Assembly (NCBI GenBank): GCA_003563585.1
Contig: PWUQ01000103.1
Location: forward strand, 1 to 5,406
DNA length: 5,406 nucleotides
Source: Candidatus Parvarchaeota archaeon
Lineage (GTDB): Archaea > Nanobdellota > Nanobdellia > CSSed11-243R1
Direction: 5' to 3'
Each line of letters starts with the position of its first letter. The first letter of the stretch is position 1. Below the pieces are notes generated by a model. The model was given only the letters and a program-made list of their open reading frames with translations. It had not been told where the DNA came from and made no database searches. This document shows, piece by piece, positions 1 to 5,406 of the stretch. A program made the position numbers and the translations under genes.

Positions 1-314
1 AATTGCCAAAGGAAAAAGATCAAGGAACGGTAATACACTATAAAAACTCAAGTCGGGAAACACCAAAATCAAGTAAAATAGGTAAAATAAAATTACAACA
101 TCCTGCAACATTTCCTGATAAAATTGCAAATGATTTCATACAATGTTTTACTACAAAAGATATGATAATTTTAGATCCAATGGTGGGCAGTGGAACTGTT
201 GCCGCCGAATCAAGTAAATTAAATAGAAAATATATTGGCATAGATATTAATGAAGAGTATTTAAAAAATATATGCGTACAAAGATTAGAGAATGACCAAG
301 TAGTGACCGAGTAA
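1..314 (+). CDS. DNA methyltransferase, beta-class N4/N6 type, C-terminal part (5' truncated by window)
   Basis: Transfers a methyl group from S-adenosylmethionine to an exocyclic amino group of adenine or cytosine in DNA. Seen: the visible ~104 codons carry HPATFP (nt 99-116), the segment that precedes motif I in the N6_N4_Mtase family; motif I DPMVGSGT (nt 174-197), the SAM-binding loop; and GIDINEEY (nt 237-260), whose acidic residue normally contacts the SAM ribose. In beta-class enzymes the catalytic (D/S/N)PP(Y/F) motif IV comes before motif I, so it should lie left of the window together with the target-recognition region. The open frame runs off the left edge. A TTG at nt 3 could be read as a start, but no ribosome site is visible and a protein starting there would lack motif IV. 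No restriction gene is seen, so an orphan phage-type methylase is the simplest reading. Base specificity cannot be told. Family assignment is firm; the role is inferred. Confidence 0.9.
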   Translation, partial: LPKEKDQGTVIHYKNSSRETPKSSKIGKIKLQHPATFPDKIANDFIQCFTTKDMIILDPMVGSGTVAAESSKLNRKYIGIDINEEYLKNICVQRLENDQVVTE

Positions 315-332
315 CAAGTAGGTTGGTCACTA
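293..332. repeat. Direct and inverted repeats spanning the methyltransferase stop codon
   Basis: Two adjacent 11-base near-copies lie at 293-303 (TGACCAAGTAG) and 304-314 (TGACCGAGTAA), matching at 9 of 11 positions; the second contains the methyltransferase stop codon. TAGTGACC (301-308) is the exact reverse complement of GGTCACTA (325-332); the pairing extends through a G-T and an A-T pair to a 10-bp stem with a 12-base loop (311-322). The first copy, TGACCAA (293-299), can instead pair perfectly with TTGGTCA (323-329), so two alternative hairpins compete for the same right arm. An A-run rather than a T-run follows, so it does not look like an intrinsic terminator. A protein-binding operator, an RNA-processing hairpin or chance are all possible. 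Confidence 0.5.
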
Positions 333-378
333 AAAAAACGACTAAGTTATTTGTTTATAAAACAGAAATTTTATAAAA

Positions 379-384
379 AGGAGG
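379..384 (+). promoter_or_regulatory. Ribosome binding site deciding a TTG start
   Basis: A perfect AGGAGG lies six bases upstream of the TTG at 391. There is no in-frame ATG in the following frame, so this site is the main argument that the short frame 391-552 is a real gene with a TTG start. Confidence 0.8.
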
Positions 385-390
385 CGAATA

Positions 391-552
391 TTGATTAGCA
401 GCGAACAAGAAATTAGAAGATTAGAAACGGAATTGGAAAAAGAAAAAAAGATTAATAAAAATTTACAAGAAGAAATCAAACACTTGGAAAAAGAAATCGA
501 AGTATTGGAATCGGCATTGAATCGCAAAAAAAAGAAGGAAGATTGGAAGTAG
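391..552 (+). CDS. Small coiled-coil (leucine-zipper-like) protein, 53 aa, function unknown
   Basis: I do not recognise a family. The frame has a consensus ribosome site and a TTG start and encodes a highly charged, almost all-helical protein with no Pro, Gly or Cys. From residue 8 to 43 it follows a clean heptad pattern: a positions I8, L15, N22, I29, I36, L43 and d positions L11, E18, L25, L32, L39. A single Asn at an a position is known from GCN4-type zippers, where it favours a parallel in-register dimer. E18 is the only charged d residue. A Lys-rich stretch (45-49, RKKKK) near the C-terminus could contact nucleic acid or another acidic partner. It sits 76 bases after the methyltransferase and 37 bases before the next gene, probably in the same transcript. 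A soluble dimeric accessory protein is the likely form; the role is unknown. The ribosome site and heptad regularity make it unlikely to be a chance frame. Confidence 0.72.
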   Translation: MISSEQEIRRLETELEKEKKINKNLQEEIKHLEKEIEVLESALNRKKKKEDWK

Positions 553-589
553 ATAAATATAAATTATATAGAAAACAGGGGGAACTATA

Positions 590-1303
590 ATGCTACAACC
601 AAATCTATTTGTAGATTGTCATTGTCAGAATGGAGAGCGTTGGTATGAAACAAAAGAATTAAAAGAATTGAAGTCCTGTCATATATGTCGGGGCAAACAA
701 AAATTGGTTGTATCAGAAGGGTTTATTAAATATCAAATAGCATTATTGGGCAGATATATTGATTATTTTTGGAAAATATTAAAACACCAATTGCCATTAC
801 CTGCATCATATTATTTAAATTTAGCGAAAAAATGTGATAAATGTAATGGTGGTTTTAATTGGGAAAAAGTAAACGATAAGCTTTATAAAAAAATTCATTG
901 TAGCATGTGTGACGGTGGTATTATTGCTCCTCGCAATAAAGAGATATATGATATTATTTTTAAAAATTACCTCAATTATAAAGAATATAGAAATAAATGG
1001 AAAGACATTTTAAGAAGTAAAGAATATTTTAAAGAAGAATATAAAGAATATGAATTTATCAGAGTCGAAGGTTATAAATGGGTTTGTGTTAGATGTGCCA
1101 ATTTTTTAGATGGCACAGAAAATGCAAATGATACATGTAATGGTTGCGCAAATGAAACTGGTTGTTCAGAAAATGAAAGTTGGTTCGTGCCTTATATAGA
1201 CAGATCTATGAATTGGTATGATAAATACAAATATCGTTATGATATAGCATTTAGAGATGAAGCGAGAAGAAAGGAGAAAGAAAATGATATGTCCAAAGTG
1301 TAA
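590..1303 (+). CDS. Multi-CxxC zinc-binding protein, 237 aa, function unknown
   Basis: I recognise no named family, but the cysteine layout points to several structural zinc sites. In order: CxC (C10, C12), CHICRG (C30, C33), CDKCNGG (C82, C85), CSMCDGG (C104, C107), CVRC (C166, C169) and CNGC (C183, C186), with an extra C192. The motifs at 30, 82 and 104 resemble the CxxCxGxG half-sites of the DnaJ cysteine-rich domain; the 82/104 pair is well placed to form one zinc site, and C10/C12 with C30/C33 and C166/C169 with C183/C186 could form two more. Between 116 and 164 lies a Lys/Glu/Tyr-rich, probably helical linker with repeated KEY-type units. There is no J-domain, signal peptide or membrane segment. 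The start at 590 has AGGGGGA at 577-583, six bases upstream. The last 20 bases overlap the next zinc protein, implying coupled translation. Nucleic-acid or protein binding in replication is a guess from context. Confidence 0.85.
   Translation: MLQPNLFVDCHCQNGERWYETKELKELKSCHICRGKQKLVVSEGFIKYQIALLGRYIDYFWKILKHQLPLPASYYLNLAKKCDKCNGGFNWEKVNDKLYKKIHCSMCDGGIIAPRNKEIYDIIFKNYLNYKEYRNKWKDILRSKEYFKEEYKEYEFIRVEGYKWVCVRCANFLDGTENANDTCNGCANETGCSENESWFVPYIDRSMNWYDKYKYRYDIAFRDEARRKEKENDMSKV
1271..1276 (+). promoter_or_regulatory. Ribosome binding site deciding the start at 1284
   Basis: AAGGAG lies seven bases before the ATG at 1284, inside the end of the preceding gene. The earlier in-frame ATG at 1257 has no comparable site and would add only a basic stretch in front of the zinc ribbon, so 1284 is the better start. 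Confidence 0.75.
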
Positions 1304-1574
1304 TAAAGTAATGTCTAATATATATTGTGGTAGCGGATCTTATGCGTGGAAGTGTGTATATTGCAAAGAAGTTTATGGACAAAGAACAATAGAAACGCTA
1401 TTATTTATAACGACACTTGAGCAACAAGTAGAAAGTTTAAAATATTTTTTACTTGATTTTGGAAATGATATTAGTTTAGAATTATATGAACAACTTTCAA
1501 ATATTACAAATAATTTACAGTTGATAATTAAAGGAGGAAAACAGTGGATTGGATTAGAAAAAAATCAAAAATAG
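1284..1574 (+). CDS. Small zinc-ribbon protein, 96 aa, function unknown
   Basis: The N-terminus is a compact zinc ribbon: CPKC (C3, C6) and CVYC (C24, C27), separated by a 17-residue Gly/Ser/Tyr-containing segment with one extra cysteine, C15. The rest (about 32-85) is predicted helical, with hydrophobic spacing that could form a small bundle or dimer. No catalytic motif is visible. The gene overlaps the preceding Cys-rich gene by 20 bases and the downstream recJ by 31 bases; the KGG codons near its end also carry the recJ ribosome site. This stepwise overlap suggests fixed stoichiometry and translational coupling. Small zinc ribbons of this kind are common in phage genomes as nucleic-acid-binding or adaptor proteins, but nothing here fixes the role. 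Starting at 1257 instead would give 105 residues. Confidence 0.78.
   Translation: MICPKCNKVMSNIYCGSGSYAWKCVYCKEVYGQRTIETLLFITTLEQQVESLKYFLLDFGNDISLELYEQLSNITNNLQLIIKGGKQWIGLEKNQK
1531..1537 (+). promoter_or_regulatory. Ribosome binding site for the GTG start of recJ
   Basis: A strong AAGGAGG is placed six bases ahead of the GTG at 1544. It lies inside the 3' end of the zinc-ribbon gene, so ribosomes finishing that gene pass over the recJ start. Confidence 0.85.
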
Positions 1575-3187
1575 AATATAAAAAAAATGAAGATGTATTA
1601 AAACAATTGGTTAAAATCAATGGTATTGAAAACCCAAATGAATTTTTTAAACCTGAGAAAAAACACTTACATGATCCAAGATTATTAGGGAATATAGATG
1701 AAGCAACGGGTAAGATTATTAAAGCGGTTAAAAACAAAGATTTAATTGGAATTAGTATCGATCCAGATTTTGATGGGCTAAGTGCTGGTGTAATAATATA
1801 TCGTTATCTTAAAAATCTCACTAAAAATATTTATTATATTTATCCAGACGGAAGAGATCATGGCATTGAGTATCAAGTAAATAAAATAAAACCAAATACC
1901 AAGTTGCTAATCATTGTTGATAGTTCTACTAATAGTGTTGATGCATGTAAAGAGATATGTGAACAAGGGATAGAAATAGTTATATTAGACCATCACCAGT
2001 TAGATCAAGAAGAGAATAAATATGCGACTATAGTTAATCCACAGCTTTGTAATTACCCCAACAAAGAGCTTTCTGGTGCGGGGGTAGCGTGGAAAACTAT
2101 ACAAGTATTAGATGAAAAATTAAATAACAGTTATAGCAACGAGTTTGTAGATTTGGTTGGTTCTGCCCTGGTTGCAGATGTAATGGATATGAGTGTTTTG
2201 GAAAATAGATATTTGGTTTATCAGGCATTAAATAATATTAATAATAATGGATTAAGAGCAATTTTGCAAATTACAAAACCAAATCATATTGATTCAAGCA
2301 CAATTGGATATATGATCGCCCCGACGATAAATGGAGCCATTAGACTTAACCAAACCAACAAAGCAATAGAGTTATTGTTATCAAGCCATCCTGTCGAATG
2401 TGCAAATATCGCAAGTGAATTAAAACAAATGAATGACAAAAGAAAGAATGTCGAAGAATCGATATACCAAGAAGTGCTACAAGGTATTGAAGATCAAATA
2501 GACGCAGAAGATAAAATTATTATTGTGCCATATAATAAAAGTTTAAGTGCTAATTATAATGGGTTAATTGCTACTAAGATAGCAAATAATTTTCAACGTC
2601 CGGCAATATTTATGATTGAGGAAAACGGATACCTTAAAGGAAGCTATAGGGGGTACAACAATTTTAATGTAAGAGATTTTTTGCTAACTATTAAAGATGT
2701 TGATTGGGCAAAGGGACATGGCCCTGCTGGTGGAACGGGATTTTTTACAAATAAACTCCAATCAATTAAAAAGCAAATTAATGAGAGTTTGTCTGAACAA
2801 GATTTTAAGCCACAAAGACAATATGATTTAGAAATTGACGCTAATGATATAACAGAAAAATTGATTGAAAGACTGAATAAATATAACTACGTAACAGGAA
2901 AGGGATTTGACCCAGCAAGGTTTAAGATAACTGGATTAGTAACAATGAAAAGGGAGGTTATTGGGCATAATAAAGATACAATTAAAATTACTTGTTCTAC
3001 TAATAAAGGGAATGAGATAGTTTTAATTAAGTTTAAAACAGACAAAATGTGGCAAGATGATTTAGAAATATATGATCAAATTGAAGCAGTTGGACAATTA
3101 AACTTAAATGAATTTTTCCATTGGGGGAAAAAAGAAATGATAATTACTAAACAAGTTTTAGTTGATGACGTAAGAATTGCAAACTAA
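1544..3187 (+). CDS. recJ: RecJ-type single-stranded-DNA 5'-3' exonuclease (DHH/DHHA1 family)
   Basis: RecJ enzymes degrade single-stranded DNA from the 5' end using Mn2+/Mg2+, in recombination and repair. All main motifs are in order. LHDPRLLG (42-49) matches the N-terminal RecJ signature. Motif I is DPDFDG (73-78), a variant of the usual DYDADG. D126 in IIVDSS is motif II. DHH (149-151) is motif III. ALVADVMDM (208-216) with D212 is motif IV. GSYRG (366-370) and GHGPAGG (391-397) are the substrate-binding DHHA1 signatures, close to SGRS and GGHxxAAG. Residues about 455-545 fit the RecJ OB-fold, including GQLNLNEFF (517-525) near its end. At 547 residues it is about the size of the E. coli enzyme, so it looks complete and active. 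GTG is preferred as start because of the ribosome site at 1531-1537. It overlaps the upstream zinc-ribbon gene by 31 bases and is followed after 24 bases by the reductase. The DNA substrate preference is inferred from the family. Confidence 0.93.
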   Translation: MDWIRKKSKIEYKKNEDVLKQLVKINGIENPNEFFKPEKKHLHDPRLLGNIDEATGKIIKAVKNKDLIGISIDPDFDGLSAGVIIYRYLKNLTKNIYYIYPDGRDHGIEYQVNKIKPNTKLLIIVDSSTNSVDACKEICEQGIEIVILDHHQLDQEENKYATIVNPQLCNYPNKELSGAGVAWKTIQVLDEKLNNSYSNEFVDLVGSALVADVMDMSVLENRYLVYQALNNINNNGLRAILQITKPNHIDSSTIGYMIAPTINGAIRLNQTNKAIELLLSSHPVECANIASELKQMNDKRKNVEESIYQEVLQGIEDQIDAEDKIIIVPYNKSLSANYNGLIATKIANNFQRPAIFMIEENGYLKGSYRGYNNFNVRDFLLTIKDVDWAKGHGPAGGTGFFTNKLQSIKKQINESLSEQDFKPQRQYDLEIDANDITEKLIERLNKYNYVTGKGFDPARFKITGLVTMKREVIGHNKDTIKITCSTNKGNEIVLIKFKTDKMWQDDLEIYDQIEAVGQLNLNEFFHWGKKEMIITKQVLVDDVRIAN

Positions 3188-3211
3188 AACCAATAATAGA
3201 GGAGGTTGTAA

Positions 3212-5406
3212 ATGCAGGTAATAAAAAGAGATGGAAGAGTTGTTGCCTTCGACAAAGAAAGAATTGTAAAAGCGATTGAAAAAGCAATGACAGAAACAAT
3301 AAATGGGACTGATAATAATTTAAGTAAGGATATAGCACAAAAAATATCAGATTATATTGAAATCAAAAATGAACCAATGCAAGTTGAAGAAATACAAGAT
3401 ATTGTAGAAGACTTATTGATGGATAGCGACAGAAAAGATGTGGCGAAAAGGTATATCATTTATAGAAATGAAAGACAAAAAACTAGAGATAAAAGCGATA
3501 AAAAAAATAAGTTGTTAAATGAAGACTTCGTTAGTAAATACAAACATACCCAATCTCCAATGAATCAATTAGGCACTTTTGTTTATTATAGAACTTATTC
3601 AAGATGGTTGGAAGAAGAAAGACGAAGAGAATATTGGTGGGAAACTGTTAGGCGAGTTGTAGAATACAATTGTAATCTTGCCCCGACAAGTATTTTAGAG
3701 GCAGAAAAATTATATGATAATATTTTCAATTTAAAACAATTTTTAAGTGGTAGAACTTTTTGGGTTGGAGGCACAGAAATAGCAAGAAAATTTCCCGCAT
3801 CTAATTTTAATTGTGCATTTTCTGTGATTGATTCGTTTGAAGCGTTTAAAGATTTGTTTTATTTGTTAATGATTGGAACTGGTTTTGGCTTTAGGGTTTT
3901 AAAAGAAGATGTGGATAATTTGCCAAAAATAAAAACTAATTTAGAAGTAATACATAAAGATTATATAGGGATTGGAAAAAAGCAAAGGCAAGATAATACT
4001 TCATTAATGTTTAATGATGAAACGGTTGAAATTGTTATTGGGGATTCAAAAGAGGGTTGGACACAATCGTTGGATTATTATTTTAAAATGTTATGGGACA
4101 AAGATTATAGAGAGATTAAACGAGTAATTTTTAATTATAATCATGTAAGGCCAAAAGGAGAAAAATTAAAAACTTTCGGCGGAACAGCATCGGGATTTGA
4201 AAGTATTAAAACAATGTTTTATAAAATAGAAAATATAATTAAAAATGCAGGTAAGAGAGATGGTGTTTGTGCAAAACTTAAGCCTATTGATTGTATGGAT
4301 ATAGCAAATATTATTGGAGAAAATGTTGTTGTGGGAGGCGTTAGAAGAACATCAGAAAATACTTTGTTTGATGAAGATGATGCGGATATCTTAGGTGCAA
4401 AAGAAAATTTATATATTCAAGAGAATAATGTTTGGGTAGAAAATAGTAGTATATCGCATAGAAAAATGAGTAATAATTCAATTTTTTATAAGAAAAAACC
4501 CAAAAGAGAACAGTTAAAACAACATTTGCAAAAACTAAGATATAATGGCGAGCCAGGATTTGTTAATACGTCAGCAGCTAAAAAACGTAGAGGAGATTTC
4601 AATGGATTGAATCCTTGTTTTGAGGTTTTATTAGATTCACTAGGACTATGCAACTTAACTACAATAAATGTTTATGCATTTGTAGACGATAGTGGGATCT
4701 TAGACAAATATAGTTTATTTGAAGCTCAAAAATTGAATGTCAGGGCTTCATATAGAATGACTTTAGTAGAAATTGAATTACACAAATGGGATAAAATAAA
4801 TAAAAGAGATAGATTGCTAGGCTGTTCATTAACCGGATGGCAAGATATGGTTGACAAAACAAATATAAGCAAAGATGAAGAAATGAAACTATTAGAAGAA
4901 CTTAAAAGAATTGCTCATGATGAATCAGTTAAAATTGCAGAAGAATTTGGATTAAACGTTCCATTATTGGTTACTACTATTAAACCAGAAGGCACTTTAT
5001 CTTTATTGCCAGGTGTGTCTCCTGGATTACATTATTCACATGCTCCTTATTATATTAGAAGAATTAGAATAAATAGTAGCGATCCTCTTTTGAAAGTATG
5101 TGAAGAACTTGGTTATCCTATTTATCCAGAAGTAGGAGAGGAGTGGGCAACATGTAAAACCAAAGTAATTGAATTTCCTGTAAAGTCGCCTGTTAAAAAA
5201 ACCAAATATGATTTAACTGCAATAGAGCAACTAGAAAATTATAAAAAATTTATGTATCATTATGTTGATCATAATGCATCGGTTACTATTACAGTTGCAG
5301 ATCATGAATGGGATCAAGTAGAAGAGTGGATATGGGATAATTGGGACGATGTTGTTGCGATTTCTTTATTGCCGTTAAGTGAATCTTTTTATCAATTGAT
5401 GCCTTA
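3212..5406 (+). CDS. nrdJ: Class II (adenosylcobalamin-dependent) ribonucleoside-triphosphate reductase with ATP-cone, 3' truncated by window
   Basis: Reduces ribonucleoside triphosphates to dNTPs with a thiyl radical generated from adenosylcobalamin, independent of oxygen. I read 731 codons without interruption up to the right edge. Residues 3-89 are an ATP-cone: VIKRDGR, FD, then KRYIIYR at 79-85. The reductase body then aligns with the monomeric Lactobacillus leichmannii enzyme: LGTFVYYRTYSRWL (120-133), GRTFW, NFNC with C201, GTGFGF (222-227), RPKGEKLKTFGGTASG (313-328), GGVRRTSE (375-382), NGEPG (445-449), NPCFE (467-471), CNLTT from C480, and PEGT (592-595). C201 and C480 are the redox pair, C469 the thiyl radical site, and N467 and E471 the catalytic helpers. 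C469, E471 and C480 keep the 408/410/419 spacing of the reference. The C-terminal shuttle cysteines (731/736 there) should lie about 60 residues beyond the window, giving about 800 residues in all. GGAGG at 3201-3205 sets the ATG. B12 must come from the host or medium. Confidence 0.95.
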   Translation, partial: MQVIKRDGRVVAFDKERIVKAIEKAMTETINGTDNNLSKDIAQKISDYIEIKNEPMQVEEIQDIVEDLLMDSDRKDVAKRYIIYRNERQKTRDKSDKKNKLLNEDFVSKYKHTQSPMNQLGTFVYYRTYSRWLEEERRREYWWETVRRVVEYNCNLAPTSILEAEKLYDNIFNLKQFLSGRTFWVGGTEIARKFPASNFNCAFSVIDSFEAFKDLFYLLMIGTGFGFRVLKEDVDNLPKIKTNLEVIHKDYIGIGKKQRQDNTSLMFNDETVEIVIGDSKEGWTQSLDYYFKMLWDKDYREIKRVIFNYNHVRPKGEKLKTFGGTASGFESIKTMFYKIENIIKNAGKRDGVCAKLKPIDCMDIANIIGENVVVGGVRRTSENTLFDEDDADILGAKENLYIQENNVWVENSSISHRKMSNNSIFYKKKPKREQLKQHLQKLRYNGEPGFVNTSAAKKRRGDFNGLNPCFEVLLDSLGLCNLTTINVYAFVDDSGILDKYSLFEAQKLNVRASYRMTLVEIELHKWDKINKRDRLLGCSLTGWQDMVDKTNISKDEEMKLLEELKRIAHDESVKIAEEFGLNVPLLVTTIKPEGTLSLLPGVSPGLHYSHAPYYIRRIRINSSDPLLKVCEELGYPIYPEVGEEWATCKTKVIEFPVKSPVKKTKYDLTAIEQLENYKKFMYHYVDHNASVTITVADHEWDQVEEWIWDNWDDVVAISLLPLSESFYQLMP

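Noticed and set aside
3..5. TTG as a true start of the methyltransferase
   Set aside because: No upstream sequence is available to show a ribosome site, and a protein starting here would lack the catalytic motif that precedes motif I in this class. A gene cut by the window edge is more likely.
301..338. Intrinsic terminator after the methyltransferase
   Set aside because: The 10-bp hairpin is followed by an A-run on the plus strand, not a T-run, and no T-run follows it in the minus direction either.
356..361. TATAAA as a -10 promoter element before the coiled-coil gene
   Set aside because: No TTGACA-like hexamer lies 16-18 bases upstream; TATAAA is expected by chance in such AT-rich DNA. 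The same holds for TATAAA at 558-563.
342..527. Minus-strand open frame opposite the coiled-coil gene
   Set aside because: It is the antisense of a Glu/Lys-rich coding frame, which naturally reads as Phe/Leu/Ser-rich, and the plus-strand gene has the ribosome site and heptads.
1257..1283. Earlier ATG for the zinc-ribbon gene
   Set aside because: It has no good Shine-Dalgarno site, lies deeper in the preceding gene, and adds only nine mostly basic residues; the ATG at 1284 has AAGGAG at proper spacing.
1528..1737. Minus-strand open frame opposite the start of recJ
   Set aside because: It overlaps a firmly identified RecJ coding region and shows no recognisable motif; treated as a shadow. The minus-strand frame at 3147-3338 over the recJ end and the ATP-cone is rejected for the same reason.
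2221..2255. AAT/ATT-rich run as a repeat element
   Set aside because: It is in frame inside recJ and encodes an Asn-rich loop; the simple repetition follows from AT-rich codon use.
3212..5406. Intein, intron or frameshift in the reductase gene
   Set aside because: Phage reductase genes often host these, so I read the frame codon by codon: it is open throughout, the conserved motifs are in order, and spacing to the reference enzyme is close, leaving no room for an insertion in the visible part.

Overview
This is a strongly AT-rich stretch with every gene on the plus strand. Genes are tightly packed, often overlapping, and preceded by strong AGGAGG-type Shine-Dalgarno sites. It looks like the DNA-metabolism and nucleotide module of a tailed phage or prophage of a low-GC Gram-positive host (Bacillus/Clostridium-like). 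That reading rests on base composition, ribosome sites, gene density, and the mix of a DNA methyltransferase, small Cys-rich proteins, a RecJ-type nuclease and a ribonucleotide reductase. No structural phage gene is in view, so a plasmid or other mobile element is not excluded.

Layout. 1-314: C-terminal part of a beta-class (N4-cytosine/N6-adenine) DNA methyltransferase, cut by the left edge. 293-332: a small cluster of direct and inverted repeats across its stop codon. 391-552: a TTG-started 53-residue leucine-zipper-like protein. 590-1303: a 237-residue multi-CxxC protein with DnaJ-like half zinc sites. 1284-1574: a 96-residue zinc-ribbon protein overlapping both neighbours. 1544-3187: a full-length RecJ/DHH exonuclease with a GTG start. 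3212 to the right edge: a monomeric-type, adenosylcobalamin-dependent (class II) ribonucleoside-triphosphate reductase, NrdJ, with an added N-terminal ATP-cone; its last part lies beyond the window.

How they may work together (inference): NrdJ makes dNTPs for replication, and RecJ trims 5' single-stranded ends in recombination or repair and recycles DNA. The methyltransferase probably modifies the element's own DNA. The two Cys-rich proteins sit directly upstream of recJ with stepwise overlaps, so all three are probably translated together; their functions are unknown. No tRNA, rRNA, CRISPR array, insertion sequence, convincing promoter or intrinsic terminator was seen.
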